The notes: generated by a model not told the origin, from the letters alone. A stretch of 64,000 bases of DNA from Serripes groenlandicus (GCA_031761405.1 JASEVX010000006.1:33545359-33609358), one strand, 5' to 3'. Positions 37,010 to 51,185 are shown, numbered from the stretch's first letter. Numbers and translations are program-made.

Positions 37010-39420
37010 GCCAAAGGAACAATTGCTCATTATGAGAAAGTTATCCTTTTATCACAATGTAGGATAAATAATTATACTTTTATTCATCATGAAATATTTT
37101 ATCTCCTTGCCATTGACCTGCTCGTACACAGTTTGATCTGATCTAACACAACACAACGTATATATTTCATAACAACTTTGCATGAGTGTATTTAGTGCCC
37201 ATGTATAGGAATTTGGGGTCTTTCATGTTGATCCAACTTTTTTTTCGGGAAACGACGTCTATCAATTTGACGTTACGCAAAAATGAAGTGTTACAGAAAT
37301 GACAGGACCTTGGCTACGGTTGAGTCAAAATTTAGGCTCTGATGTAGTATTGCTGTCGTCTTTTTTGACAAACGGGAAAACATATTTCGTACACAGTTCC
37401 ATTTACTTTTAACTTTTTCTTACAAATGTTAATTCTCCGTGTTTTTCGTCTAATTTATACATACCCATAATGTCGACTCATGGTTTTAGCCAGTTCCATG
37501 TCAGAAAGTTTCATGGATTATTGAAAAAAGAAAAACATTCTTATGCCTGTTTCCTATGACCGAATTAAACCTTTTTTTCGTATGATATATGTCGGATCGT
37601 AGCAAAATGCCTTGGACGAACGATGTGTGAAATTCATATATGATAATAATAAGATACCGTTAATACAGCACTAAACTCAAATCAATTTGTAAATATGCGT
37701 TTCATTGTCACCGCCTTGGATTCTTTAACTTATGTAATGGTCTTACAACTCATGTTTAAGAGTGTCGCTCTATACACACATTCTCGTGTACCATTTGATT
37801 AACCCAAATGACACACAGACTAACTCCGTCATTAAAGTGGTCTTTTCTTACGTGTTATCCGGACAACACTTTTTTTTAATCAGTAATTTTGTTTGTTTTA
37901 TTGGGGGTTGACGTCATTTTCAATATTAGTTCAATTAAATTACGACATCAATTATCTTATCCATGATCCCTGGGTAAACAAATCTATTAAATGCTAGGAC
38001 ATGTTCTTTGCCCAAAAGCACTCAACCATGACCGCGGCTACTTGTGATTGATACCGGGAATGTCGGTTCTTTTATTTGCATTGTACAGTATAAATGGCTG
38101 AGTTTCGCATGACGATTAACGCAAAATCACCATTCATTGTACGAGCATTAATTGTTTAAATGAACAGTTTTGATATTACTTGATATCTAGTTGATTTTTG
38201 ACCAATGATAGTAAGTTTAATTTTGTTCAAAACTGTATTTGCATGCAGTCCGATTTTGTCATTGACTTCGAACCCGTAGTTCTCAATGAAAGAAACCAGT
38301 AACGTTCGGCAAATATGTTATCTAAGCGACACATACCTTGAATGTCTTTAAAGGTTTATTGTAGCGTAATAGAACCCCTGACATACGGGTATTGTTTAAC
38401 ATAATAATGATAGTCACTAATATTTTACACTAGACACTTTAAATATTATATAAATGAGTCAACTATATTCAAATGCACGTTGATAGGGTCAAATATAGGT
38501 CTCATTTATATAAACAAGTTGGCATAGCAGTTTCAAAAAAATAAAAACAAGCATATCTATTGTCATTCTTATTGGAAGGGCCTGTCATTTCTGATGGTGG
38601 ACACACCCATGCACGTTAATTACCTAAACAAGGTATGTTATATCTATATTTGGCAATATATCTCACCTTAAATGTTATATTCTTACTTTTGTGTACAGTA
38701 GATATACATATAAGCGTATAGGAAAATAAAAATATATATACTTGTATTGACCGGTTTTACAATGAGGTCATCGGTTTCCCGGATTAAAAAATAATGATGG
38801 CCATTTAACATAGTTCTATCTAATATAACGTTACATATCATCGATAGCGTTGGAGCAATCACATTCAACAATATAATAGCTTTATCAAAAGTACATAATC
38901 ATGAATAAATTTAAAACTTGGTGTAAACAAGTGATATATCAGTGGAAATCAAGACATAGTACTATAATTCCTTGTTTCTTTTTTGAAATCAGTTGTTATT
39001 TTTTCTTTACCGTTATAAATATTTAAATATTGTCTGAAATATTATTCCAAACTAACTTAACTTTATCATTTTATATGTAGTTATTAGATAGTGACGGGGG
39101 TACAACACCCAACATTGAGCAATCTTTAACTATAAAAAAGAAATTAACTTTTGAATTTTGAACGTTTTTAAAGCATTACTCCAAGATTAATCGACTAGGT
39201 CATTATATGTCAATGATGTCCGATTCCATCCAGTTCCTTATCATAAGAATGTCTTTTAAATAGTTTTTATTGGAATAAAAAAGCTAGTTAACATGCATCT
39301 AGCCCTTATATATATTTCATCTTATAAATAAAGTTCAGTTTTTAATTATTCGTTATAAAAGATAATAGAACAAGTCCTATCAACTAGAACAATCGAAAGT
39401 ACTTATATTGGTTGTTCGAA
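37010..39420. other. No gene seen
   Basis: AT-rich DNA. No splice-bounded coding exon, recognisable repeat family or RNA gene could be supported. Confidence 0.4.
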
Positions 39421-39429
39421 TTAGGAGCT

Positions 39430-40235
39430 CGGCATTTCCAGAATGATTTGTTAGTAAGATTTTTCTTAAATTTGTCCTAGTGACCTAGTTTTTTACCCGG
39501 ACTTGACCCATAGTCATACTCGACCTAGCTATTAACAAAACAAAGTTTCTGACAAAGTTTCAAGCTGTTCAAGTCAAAAATGCGGTCTCTATAGTGATAA
39601 TAAGATTTTCCTTCAATTTTGCCTAGCGACCTACATCTGATCTGGACATAATCAATATTTTAACTTAGCCTAGATATTATTAAGACAAACATTCTGATTA
39701 AGTTATAATATACTCAAGTTAAAAACACGGCTTCCAGAGTGTTAACAAGATGGTCCTTCAGTTGTTCTGGGATAGAGACGCGGGCTATCAATCCAGGGGT
39801 TGTGTGTTCGAATCTCAGCTCGGCGAACATTCTTTCAGACATTTGATAAAGGTTAATGCGACAAGCGTCATCTGTCTTCCACCAATGGGCAAACATTCTA
39901 TGTGGAAAAGCAGCCAGTTGCTTGGGAAGTTTGATGTGTGGATTACTGGTGTGGGGAAGCCAGGAAACACTTGAATAGGTGAACTGTCCGTAATATGACT
40001 GAACAATTGTTAAGAACGGCGCAAAACCGCAATCAATCAATCAATTTTTCTTGGATAAAAAAAAAGTGAAGGAATCTTGGTGAGGACATTAAGAGGATGC
40101 TTTCTGTGAAGTTTTATCCCAATTGATCCACTGGTTACACAGGTGAAGATGATGACTGACGACGCACGACGGACGCCGGACAAAAGGCTATCACAATAAC
40201 TCACCTTGAAGCACTTTGTGCTCAGGTGAGCTAAC
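39430..40235 (+). repeat. Bivalve interspersed repeat interrupted by a SINE
   Basis: Periodic text of the form GACCTAGTTTTTTACCCGGA, TTTGCCTAGCGACCTA, ATTCTGATTAAGTTA and GCTTCCAGAGTGTTAACAAG gives diverged units. It resumes after the SINE (GAAGGAATCTTGG) and ends with ACGACGGACGCCGGACAAAA, CTCACCTTGAAGCACTTTGT, GCTCAGGTGAGCTAA. Its end matches the repeat at 22.5 kb. Confidence 0.7.
39755..40048 (+). mobile_element. MetaSINE-type SINE nested in another repeat
   Basis: Degenerate tRNA head with a B-box-like TGTTCGAATCTCAGCTCGGC, core CATCTGTCTTCCACCAATGG and CAGCCAGTTGCTTGGGAAG, then GTGAACTGTCCGTAATATGA and tail CAATCAATCAATCAAT. Confidence 0.85.
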
Positions 40236-40349
40236 ATATCGTAATTATCATTATGTTCAGCTTTTAAAAAGAATTTGAGTAAAATCAAATATTTTGAAAC
40301 TTTCCTAGTTGAGTTAATTGACGAGTAATAAAACAAAAATGGCTCGTAA

Positions 40350-40640
40350 AATAACATAGTGGTTATTTCTCCGCTGTTCGTATATTTTACTAGAGGTCGT
40401 GAGTTTGTTCCCCGACTCGGTCATTTATTGATTCCGATGATTGTAAAAGTTTTGTGACTAACGTCATTCTTCTTCACCAATGTGCTCACATTAATGTATT
40501 CGGATGCCTAGGAAGTATGTTGTAATTGGAAAGATGCGAGGAAACAAGGGGTTAAACGTTAGATTAACTCGTCGTCGTGATATAAAAGACATACCATTGT
40601 AAATGTCATTTTTTCTCATTCAATCAATCAATCAATGTAC
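40350..40640 (+). mobile_element. Strongly diverged SINE copy
   Basis: Weak B-box-like GTGAGTTTGTTCCCC, then TCGTCGTCGTGATATAAAAG and an AATCAATCAATCAATC tail. The layout matches the other SINEs but many positions differ. Confidence 0.55.
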
Positions 40641-42255
40641 CAATGTGCTAAGTACACAGATCGTCGCAGAACAATCATATTCCTGAACTAGAAAAAAGAA
40701 GTGATAGCTCTTCCGAACACTTAGTTGAACAAAGTGTGTTCTTGTACATGTTCGTTGTAACTTCAAGTCATATGCACAAAATACAAGGGAGATAAATGAT
40801 ATAAATAATCGAAATGTAAACCAATTGTTGTTCCCCTTAAAACAAGTTTTGTTTTTGATTTGTAATATTTTATCCCGTCTGTCCTTGGTTATTGAAATCA
40901 GCTAAAGTAACACTTAGTGTCAAATCTTGTGATGAGAACAATAATAGAGCTATCCTTCCAACTTTATCAAAAATATTTGGAAAACTTATTTGTTTGCATT
41001 TTCATAGATGACCATAATCTGCTGCAAGTAGAACAGACAGCTTTCGATTAAAACCATTCTTGTCAAACTGCCATAACTAAGATTGTCGACCAGTGGCTAC
41101 ATGATATGGATGAAGGAAATGTAACCGGTACTGTTTTCATATATTTAAATAAGGCATTTGATCTCGTAGATCACTCAATACTAATTCAACAATTGACCTC
41201 CTACAAGTTCAAAAGATAAACACTGAACTGGTTCGCATCGTACCTGCAGGATAGAAACAAAATCAATAAATTTTGAGTAGCTATTTCTAAAAATATAAAA
41301 GAAAGAGCGGTGTTCCACATGGTTCAGTCCTTTGCCCAGTACTGGTTTTTTTTTATATCTGAATGATTTACCTTTATATAATAAACACTCAAATATTGAC
41401 CTTTTTGCTGACGATGCTACCCTTCATAAATCTGGAATATCATATCATTGTCCCTTCAACTAAATAAAAACCTAGATAATACTAAGTTATGGTGTCTTGA
41501 AAACAGAATGATTTTGAATAATAGTAAAACTAATCATTACTAAAAGGAACAAGTAAAAGACCTGCAAATTCTACAAACAACAGCTTACAATTGTACAAAG
41601 TAAACTAATTTAAGAGGTATCATCACATAGAATCATGGGAATCGAAATCGACAAAAATCAGGACTTTAAAAAACAAATTAACAGAATATGCAAAACATTA
41701 TTTTCAAATCAAAATGTTTTGTCAAAAATAAAAAATAAATCTCCCAATAAGCACAAGACAACTCGTTTTTAACAACTATATCATCCCAATTACAGATTAA
41801 GTAAGCACTATATGTGGAACTGGTGCAAAAACACAAATGGAACGAATATTTTGGCTTCAAACGAGAGCGGCTAGGATAATTCTAGACAAACATCCCGATT
41901 TTCCTTCCTATCAATTGTTTGAAGACTTAAAACAGCTACCATTTTTCAAAAAGGTAGTCTAGAATAAAGGAATTCTCCTCTTTAAAATAACAAAAGGCAC
42001 GGCCCAATCCTATGTTGATGAATATTTCAAATGTAAAACGAATGCGCAATCAAATCACTTTCTTTTGTTACCTTCATACAGAAATTAGTTATATAAAGCA
42101 TACTTTAAATATTCAGGTACTAGTCTTTTGAACAGTTTGCCACCTAACTTGAAACAATCTGAAAATGTTTTTTAAATTTAAAGGTAATTGGAAAATGTAA
42201 CTTTCTAACACGTTATATAATAAGTTATTGAGATGATATAGAGAGATAAAGAAAC

Positions 42256-42490
<235 letters not shown>

Positions 42491-42715
42491 AGGGATATAC
42501 GGTGGGGGAGGGGAGGGTGGGAGAGAGATATAATTATATTTATAATATATAATAGATATAATTTATAATGCTGACACTCAACTTTCCATATGTTTAATTG
42601 TTAGTATGTTTAATGAAATTTTATTATGATTGTTCTTGTAAATCTATGATATCGTTTTAGAAGGCCTCGTGGGAGATTAGTTTTAACTCACTAAATGAAT
42701 CTCCTTCTTAAAATG

Positions 42716-42718
<3 letters not shown>

Positions 42719-42775
<57 letters not shown>
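42719..42775. repeat. (TTA)n microsatellite, probable LINE tail
   Basis: About 18 TTA units directly after the LINE 3' end. Confidence 0.95.
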
Positions 42776-43510
42776 GTGAAGGTACGGATATGACATACTT
42801 ACATAAAATAAGAATAAATGTGAATTGCATCCGTTGTAATTTCCGTCATTTGAATTATCCACCATGTTATCTTAACACGTTGAGTAACACATTTGCACCA
42901 ATGCTTATTGTAAATAATCCAAATTTAAATGACATCAAATCATTCAATGACGTTTTTATTAGAGCACCCGATTATTTTATTGTCAAACCAATACAAAATC
43001 GAACAGACCAGGGTTGCTCATGTACAACAAACGACACAGTTTTGTAGAGGATACTTAGATGGGACCACATGGTTTAGTTTGGAAAAAAGGAGGTGATCTG
43101 CCTTTGAAAAGTTGCCCTTCTATGGCGATTTGTGTGACTCTAATATCGCTACTTCTCCTGATCAAACGTGTATGTTTAATTGATATTTAAATAAAGCATC
43201 ATCTAATCTTTCCTTATTTTAAAAGAATGGCGATTGGTGAGGTAATACACGTATAAGTATATAATATTACTGTCAATCATATACTTGCGACTAGACGGTG
43301 CACGATCTGGGTGGAGTTTTAGGTGGTTTGAGGTTCTGACAATAATTTGTATTATAAAACAACTTGATTATAATGCTCTTAAAGTGGACATCCCTTTGTT
43401 TGAAAACAATGGAATTACAACCAAAGTGTAAAAACGTAGGGGCGTCCGTTCAGACCAAATATTATGTTGTGGACATTTATTTAATCATATGGACAAAATA
43501 ATTTACTTAC

Positions 43511-43541
43511 CAATTTGAAAAAGGATTGGTGACAGGATTAT
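43511..43541 (-). CDS. Weak candidate 31-base mini-exon
   Basis: Flanked by TTTGCAG and GTAAGT. Its length and one possible phase match the 31-base microexon of the Ig receptor, and it reads NPVTNPFSN in that phase. No homology or adjoining exon confirms it. Confidence 0.15.
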
Positions 43542-43789
43542 CTGCAAATAAAACAAACATTATTCATAACGATTGTAATGTGTACACCATGCTGTTTAAA
43601 TATACAATGTTGATTTGTGGACATTTATCTAGATATATAACCGAAACTAATTAAACATACAACTCTTGTTCTTGTCCAGTTAATGTGTGTGAAAGTTTGG
43701 CAAGATTGTGCCCAAAGCACGGGTTTGACAATATAATGCGTGAGTATTTCAAAATGCATATACTGAGAGGAGGTTTAAAGAGAACATAC

Positions 43790-43819
43790 CACAACTCGCG
43801 GGAGAGCTAAATGTATATG
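43790..43819 (-). CDS. Weak candidate 30-base mini-exon
   Basis: Flanked by GCCTGCAG and GTATGT. Open in phase 1 as YTFSSPASC, which could join the 43511 segment. Splice signals are the only support. Confidence 0.15.
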
Positions 43820-44704
43820 CTGCAGGCATAGGAAGAACATTATTAGGATCAGTCACATTTAAATGTTATACCACTAATCAAATTAGTATTAATTTGTATA
43901 TTTCTAGCATACATAGCTTTCGTACGACCTTCTGGTATATCCTTACTTTCCTTTTACACATATACCACATCAAATTTCAACAGTTTTAGTTGATTTTAAT
44001 TCCAAGACTATTTTAAGCTTACCTGACCACAACGTAAGTATGGTGAGCTTTTGTGATGGCCTGAAGTTTGTTTGATTGCATTGTGTTTTACCACTGATTG
44101 GTTTTCAACAACTCTCTCAAATGGAAGGTTGCCATTAGAAACTTGTAATTAAATATTTCGTGGCATGGTGAAAAGTCATTATTGAAGAAGTCTTTCATAA
44201 ATATTGTTTAAAGAGAATGTAAATGTATTTGGTACTAAAAGTGTGATTCTAGTACGAGATAATCCTAATGCAGAGTAAATCCTTTTATAAAATATTAATT
44301 GAAAGAGTTACATAAAATGTCCACATCTTACAGTTCAATCAGGCTTGTAATGCTCGAAGGTTTAAGTCTATATTATTGTGAATGGGATTAAAGAAGCAAA
44401 TTCTCAAGTATTTTTGCCTTGGTACCATGTGACTTGCTGCAATATCACCGAATTAAAGAAAACAGATAGCAAGTACCAACTGTCTATTAAATCCGTGATG
44501 ATCTGGTTCTACCTTTGGGCGAGAGCACTTGTTAAGTATCGGAAAGAAGACACTAATCTGTCCAATTAGATTAAATTAATGATAAAGAACATGGATTACA
44601 CAATGCAAATGTTCAGGTAACTGTATATATGACATTGTTTTCAAGCCGCATGCGTTAAGCTGATTATGATGCGGTTAAGGCATGGCAGTCACGTCAGTCT
44701 AAAA

Positions 44705-45010
44705 CGAGTTCGCCGTGACCGGTAGCCCAGTCTGTAGCGACCCAGGCTATCAAACCAGTGGATGGGAGTCGAACCCCAACTCGGCTAACATTCTTTCCGA
44801 CGTTTGACAAAAGTCACTATAACAAGAGTCATTATTATTCCAACAATGGGTTAACAATTTATGCGGAAATGCAACCAGTTTCTTTGATATAATTGTGTAT
44901 GGAGTACTGGTGTGCGAAAGCCATGGAACGCACGGATATGTGAACTTGCCGCCCTGATATGACTGAACAAATGTTGAAGACGGCATTAGACCCAAATCAA
45001 TTAATCAGCC
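44705..45010 (+). mobile_element. MetaSINE-type SINE
   Basis: Head GCCGTGACCGGTAGCCCAGT and GGGAGTCGAACCCCAACTCG, core TCATTATTATTCCAACAATG, GTACTGGTGTGCGAAAGCCA, then TGCCGCCCTGATATGACTGA and an AATCAATTAATCA tail. Confidence 0.85.
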
Positions 45011-46911
45011 AACATGGGTTCGTTGCAAACTCTAAACCCGGTTGTACTGAACAAAAGAACGAACAAGTTTCCCACCCAACTATCCGGCAAAAAAGAATCA
45101 TAACATGAATTTAGCAGCAGAAGATCTTAAATATAATTTTTGTTTTGGCAAATTTTTCTTGAAATCTGATAAAGAGTTTAAGTAGAGCTGGGATAAAAAA
45201 GCTCGTTTTTGCCTCAAATATATTTAGGCTGAGCTAAACTGGTGATGGCATTTACATGCATTTCATCTAGTATTAATGTAAGACTGTGTGTCCGACTGCA
45301 TTTGACCTGTTGTGCTGAAACGTAAGGACAATAACTTGAGCCTTTTTTGATATAACAATACGAATGTTGCAATTGCTGAAAAATGAAAATAAATAAAAAT
45401 ACCATTTTAACCTCCCCATATACTACTGTCATATTGAAAAACAGTCTAAATATTTTTCACATGCTTATTGTGTATATGTTTAGCGAACATCTTCTCTCTG
45501 ATCAACCAAGTTATAAATCCGCTTGAATCTCTGTCTACAAACATTGAACTGTAACCTTCAGATGACAAAGAACAGTATATGGTTTGTAGTTACACCACAA
45601 TTTACCCATTGATATAAGCAACCCTGAAGTTACATCTGCAATTGTGCTTTTCCATACCAAATCAAACCGTCAACACTTTATGGTCAGAAACATCACAAAC
45701 TCGTAGTTATATCTGATTAAATAGTTACCATAGTCTCGTCTTGATAATGGTTATGATCAGATGTAAGTACAGTTGTTGTAATCGCTAGTAATATCACAAC
45801 TTCTGAATGACGTAATTATAATGACTCAGCTGATATATGTAAATATGATTTTATTCTGAATTCAAAGCTGAACGACAGTTACTGAAATGTAATTGTAAAC
45901 AATTTCGTACCGAAAATATATGTTGTTACACCATAATTGTATTCGAATAAATATATACTAGTGAGAGTATTGTACTTACGCATAAGCGTATGTTAAACAT
46001 CTTTTCCGACACTTGCTTGTCTTCCCCCAATATTAAGTTAAGTTGTAAATTTGTCACAAAGCATACACGATATGTCACTATCGATAACGTTTAAATATAT
46101 ATACTCACAGTTCAAGGGATAGCTTTTTTATATTTTGTATTGCGAAAAGACATTTCGGCAACATTTAACTTAAAACGGCCTGTGATCATTCTAGCTAAAG
46201 TATCTAGAACTAGGTCATTGTTTGAGAGGTCAACAATAACACGCATGTTACTTGATTTGAAACATATTAGGATGTTATAACCCTAGTGATTATGGCAAGA
46301 CTAAACCAAAATAGACATACTATAACAAATCTAACATAATACGACAACATCAGAAATTAAGAATATATATTATTCAGTTTGTGTATGTTATTTCCAGGGT
46401 TCAGAACACCATAACGTCAGAGTCTACATACTCTTATTTGTACTACATACTACAGTGCACACTTGGATCTAAGCATCTTAACGTTGACATACGGCAATTC
46501 AAACGCATTGATATGGCATCGGGTACGTGATCACAGTGGTTTGAATTTGCATGCAATTTCCTACATCTTATATGAATAAAAATGGACATTCAAACCAAAT
46601 CGTAAGATTCAAATGCAACCTGAAGGTCGCTGGTCAAATTCGATTCCGGGAATAATAGGATTAGAGAAGACGTTATACTAGTTCTTGATATTTATTACAT
46701 GTTGGCAGATACGCCTGTCCTGAAATTTCATAAAAACATACTAAAACATTGTTCAAATACATATATAAAACTCGATCCCTACATCATACGTACACAATTA
46801 CATATCATCCTCGACGTAATCAATACTATGACATAACAATAACATAGCGAAACATACAATGTACATATCACAATTACAAAAGAAAAACATCACATTGATT
46901 AACATCCTTAC
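45011..46911. other. No gene seen
   Basis: AT-rich sequence without supported exons or repeats. Confidence 0.35.
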
Positions 46912-46976
46912 CAATTTATGGAACTGAACATTCAGCCTTCTATCCATCCCACTTTTCTTGCCTCTGTATGTTAATG
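46912..46976 (-). CDS. Weak candidate exon, basic peptide
   Basis: A 65-base segment with acceptor CACAG and donor GTAAGG. The only open frame reads LTYRGKKSGMDRRLNVQFHK, as a juxtamembrane region might. It does not phase convincingly with the two mini-exons at 43.5-43.8 kb. Confidence 0.2.
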
Positions 46977-49095
46977 CTGTGAATTGGAAAGGTGAACATG
47001 GTTAAGAATGAGATTGATTATTTAAGGAAGTATATTAGTTTTTAATAAAGAAGAAAAGAACCGGTTCAGTCGCCAATTTGAAAACCGCGAAATCCAATAA
47101 TACACAAAGCTTATTCCAAATCATAAAGTCTTATGACACACAGATCAAACCTCAAGTATTGTCAAAACTACAATGAAATAAGTAATTACCAAATAAACAA
47201 ATACGAACCCTCTAAACTTATGTGTGCTCAATCAAATATATTTTACTTCATTCCACCAACACATCTAGCTTGCATTATTTCGACGTACTGTGATCATGTG
47301 ACTAGAAACTAGTCAGGCAAACCTAATTCATAAAAAAATAATACATAAATAATTGAACCGAGTTACACAAATTCCTGATATCATTTTATAAACCGTAAGC
47401 AGTGTTCTCGTCATGATATGAGCTACGCTGTATACTTATTAACAATTAATTGAATAATTGCAAGTATGCTTCAGTTAACACATGCCTTTCCGAAAAGCAA
47501 TATTAAAGTAACATAACTTTGCCATCGGAACAAATACTAAATGTTTGTTTGTGTGACCGTCATTAATCAACCACAAGGCAAATACGTTTTAAATCACGTT
47601 TAAACCCTTTTATTTTTTGAGTAAGTATGAATGTAGGCATATTTGTGTTTCTTTATGTATGTGCCGACCTACATGTCTGAAACCTGCATTTACGACCAAA
47701 ATCAAATCTGAGTTGACTTGCGTAGAAATTTAAGTTTAAATCGTTAAGTTTTGTATGTTCTAGTAATAGCAATACTGCATTTGGCATTGTTGTAGAGCAA
47801 TTATTTAGGCAAACTGAGGTATTACTGGATAATTATGTGCTTTATTGTGACGTTTATTGTTCAGACAACTTGAGTATATCAGTGACAGATTAGACAAAAA
47901 CATGTCTGGGTTTGTGTCTATTTTTCATTTTAATATACCCAAAAATGATGACTTAGTTGGCTATGAAATTCAAGGTGTGGAGTTCGAAGTGTAGTTAAGT
48001 ATAGTTCTAGGTTAGGACATGTGCCTTACCCCCAGAGGCACTTAACTCTGACCGTCTCATGTGGGAAATGCATCATGTCAGATTCCATTAAAATATTTTG
48101 ATAATTTACAATTTTGATCATATAACCAGTACAACCATGAACTAATGTTTAAGGAAATCAAGTAGCTCATTTTATGAACGCCAATGTGTTCTTTTCATTA
48201 TATCAATTAAGAATGTATACAAAACGGTCGTCCATATTACAGCTATATTTGACTTTGTACGCCATTTGAAAAGTCGTAAGAAAAACAAAGTTTATATATT
48301 TGTTAAATTGACGGGTGTATCAGAACATATGTAGACACTTTAGTTTACAAATTACAAGGATAAAGAGGTTAGTAATCTAAATATATATTGGATTGCGTAA
48401 GTGCGCTTGTTTAAGAGATCGATATACAGCATGGATCTGTGCAAGGACGTCGACTGTATATCAAATAAACTTATATTGTTTCAGCGTACATATGATAGGT
48501 CAGTGCTTACATACTAATCATTACAATGTTGTATTACTTAAATGCGTTGTTACTGTTAATCGTTTCTACTATTTTCCATTATTTTAATTCATGTTCTAGT
48601 TTCTTCTTTGTTTGCATGACATACATCATCGCCATCGTAAAGCCATCAAATGCACTACTGTTTGTTAAGTATCTTAGTTTTCAGCATGTTTGGAAAAAGC
48701 ATGTGCTCATCATGAAATGTCCAAGCGATTGCCATATAGCAGCAACGCATTATTATGTATGACGTATGTCGTGTCATATTTGGTCAAATATTGATATACT
48801 CGAATTTAGCCTTTGCTTTCAAATCAATTCATATGATTATATGTGTCATAAATTCATAAATTTGCGATTCAAATGATAATTTTTACACTTGAAATTTGCA
48901 AAGTTTTATGTTGAACATGTTATTTCCTGTATGTTGTATGTTTGTCATTGTTGTAGTTATCCATTATCTGCCACATGCGACTTTCGACCTGCTTGTTAAA
49001 TAAACAAAACGTTTATCTAAAACACTGAAAACGAGAACAACCTAGTACTATTGTTATTTGATACAACTTTTGCTATTGGTTTTGTTTGTTTCTTT
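46977..49095. other. No gene seen
   Basis: AT-rich DNA without recognisable coding, RNA or repeat features. Confidence 0.35.
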
Positions 49096-49099
49096 TATT

Positions 49100-49275
49100 G
49101 GAAACTTACACATTTGTTTCAGTCTTATCACGGCGACAGTTCACTTATTCAAGATGCCTTAGTAACCAAAACCAGTACTGGATTCGGAAGTTTACTCCGC
49201 AATGACAGCCTCAAGGGGAAATCGAACCTGGGACGCCATGTTAAAAAACAACGTTGCTACCCGTTTGGGTTGCTG
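49100..49275 (-). mobile_element. Partial SINE, reverse orientation
   Basis: Complement carries a B-box-like CCAGGTTCGATTTCCCC, CCAGTACTGG and GAACTGTCGCCGTGATAAGA. The core is shortened compared with the other copies. Confidence 0.55.
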
Positions 49276-50284
49276 ACTTGACGAAGTGTAATTAGATAGG
49301 CGTAATAAGGGTAATTATATGTGTATCACATTTTGCTGTCATGGTTTGGGTGTATGTAGTTAAATTGAATATTTGCATTGAGAAGCTTATATTCATCTCT
49401 TCTTCTATACTTTTAGTTTACACCCGTTGCTTAAATTAATGTATTTCTGGAATAAGTGTTACTTTGATCCATTCTATGGATGCGCTTATTTGACAAAAGA
49501 AGAGACGGAAACATCGCCATTGATTATAACTGCATTGTATGATACACGTTAATAAGTAATTTAAATATTGCATCTTTCTTAAAGGCTACCGGAACCTAAA
49601 AATTGCGAAAATATATCATATCGAAATGTCTTCTTTAAACTGTGGTCGTTTGTACGCTTAACTGATGCTCTCTTCCAAGTCGTTGATTGTAATTTTTTTT
49701 TGTGAAGATGCTTTTTGATTTAACGGCATATAATACCTACAAACTAATACATACATAGGACTTAGAATATTGCATCATGTAAATATTAGCCCGGGTTGTT
49801 ATACCCGCGGTGTGTTACCTTCGATATACAAGGCTAGTCGATTGTGTTATTTTAAAATTGGAAACTATCCCTTGAGCGTTGATGTTTTATCTCTGTCGAT
49901 AATATACGTAGTCGTGTTACAAGTATGTAGATAATGTGTGTATTGCGGTAGTAAAATGATGAATTAAATGTTAAATAACGTAAGTCAATATACACTTGTA
50001 TTTGTATATATTCATTGAATGTTAACATTCTTGAATATTGGCATTTTTCTCTACAATATTTTAACATGTGAATATTGCCAAAAGATAGTAGTAAAGAAAT
50101 ATGTTCATCCTTCCTTCATTTTTTAGCTCAAACCTCAAGTCATCGTAGTTATTGAATGAAAATGTTTAAGGGTTTACAAACACATCGTACAACTGTAAAG
50201 GTTCGCTGCACGCCATACAAATTACTTTTGGTATAGATCAGCACTAAAGATGACAGTCTTCCTTGTCCATTTATAATATTAATT

Positions 50285-50950
50285 TCATTCTGGGGGAGAC
50301 GCTCCACTGTTTAAATCCTGACGGTACTTTAGGTTTAACCCAGGGTCGGTGTTATTGTCTTTCAGCACAAACCATTGATTGATTGATTGGGCTTTAATAC
50401 CGTTTCTAACAATTTCTCAGTTATATCACGGCGGCCAGTTCACCTTCTCATGCATTTTCTGGTTTTCTCACACCAGTACTCCACACAGCAATCTTCCCAA
50501 GCAACTGGCTGCTTTACCACACAGACTTAGCCCATTGGTGGAAGACGAATGACGCATGTCGCATTGACTTTTGTCAATCGTCGGAAAGAAAGTTGGCCGA
50601 GCCGGGATTCGAACTCACAACCCCTGGATTGACAGCCCGCGTCGCTACCGACTGAGCTACAGGGGCTCGGTCCAGCACAAACCACGTGTTGCTGTTATGT
50701 TTAAATCTGAAATAGAGAAATCTACGGCGAGGATGTTGAGACTTGCCAAAGGATAATATGGAAGGGATGGGTCGGTCTTTATTCTCCTTCAGTTTTCCTC
50801 CGGGTTTGTTTAAACTATCGGTGAAGTCGGTGTCGAATTCCTCTAATACCCGACGAATTACCCCCGCGTAAGGCAACGCATCATCGTAAGATATACCACC
50901 ATATAATATGTCCCATCCGATAAGACCAATTATGACTTAAAGCCATAATG
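50285..50950 (-). pseudogene. Unknown ORF split by a SINE, at the edge of the viral element
   Basis: Minus-strand frame open from about 50940: YGGISYDDALPYAGVIRRVL, FTDSLNKPGGKLKENKDRPI, RRRFLYFRFKHNSN. At codon WFVL a SINE interrupts. Skipping the SINE and one copy of its target duplication, the same frame continues KDNNTDPGLNLKYRQDLNSG and ends in TGA at 50285. Base composition matches the adjacent viral element rather than the flank. No family recognised, and no ATG in the readable part. Confidence 0.35.
50374..50670 (-). mobile_element. MetaSINE-type SINE with 12-base target duplication
   Basis: Complement begins CCGAGCCCCTGTAGCTCAGT (A box) and has GAGTTCGAATCCCGGCTCGG (B box), core CGTCTTCCACCAATGGGC, AACTGGCCGCCGTGATATAA and an AATCAATCAATC tail. 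CAGCACAAACCA flanks it on both sides (50363-50374 and 50673-50684). The best-preserved copy in the window. Confidence 0.92.
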
Positions 50951-50970
50951 GGTATTGATCGGATAGGACT
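50911..50970. repeat. Imperfect palindrome at the left side of the viral element
   Basis: GTCCCATCCGATAAGACCAA pairs with the complement of TTGATCGGATAGGAC around a short AT-rich centre. It might be part of a regulatory or terminal structure. Confidence 0.5.
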
Positions 50971-51032
50971 ACGAGTGCGTCACTTTGGAGCCATTTCAGG
51001 AAATGGCTTAAGTGGGGTTTTTAAGTGGTTGT

Positions 51033-51156
51033 TGACGTCATCACCGAATATTACGTCACCATCGGAAACGCACATACCTGATTTGAAGAGTACGGACAAT
51101 AAGTCAGACATCACACGCCCGTAGTCATGCATATGTTTATAACGCTATGGTATAAA
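51033..51156 (+). promoter_or_regulatory. Promoter-like region of the macro-domain gene
   Basis: A full CRE palindrome TGACGTCA at 51033-51040, a half-site ACGTCA at 51053, and TATAAA at 51151-51156, about 30 bases before the ATG at 51186. Confidence 0.55.
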
Positions 51157-51185
51157 CGATAATTGCGAACAGAATATTTTCAAAC

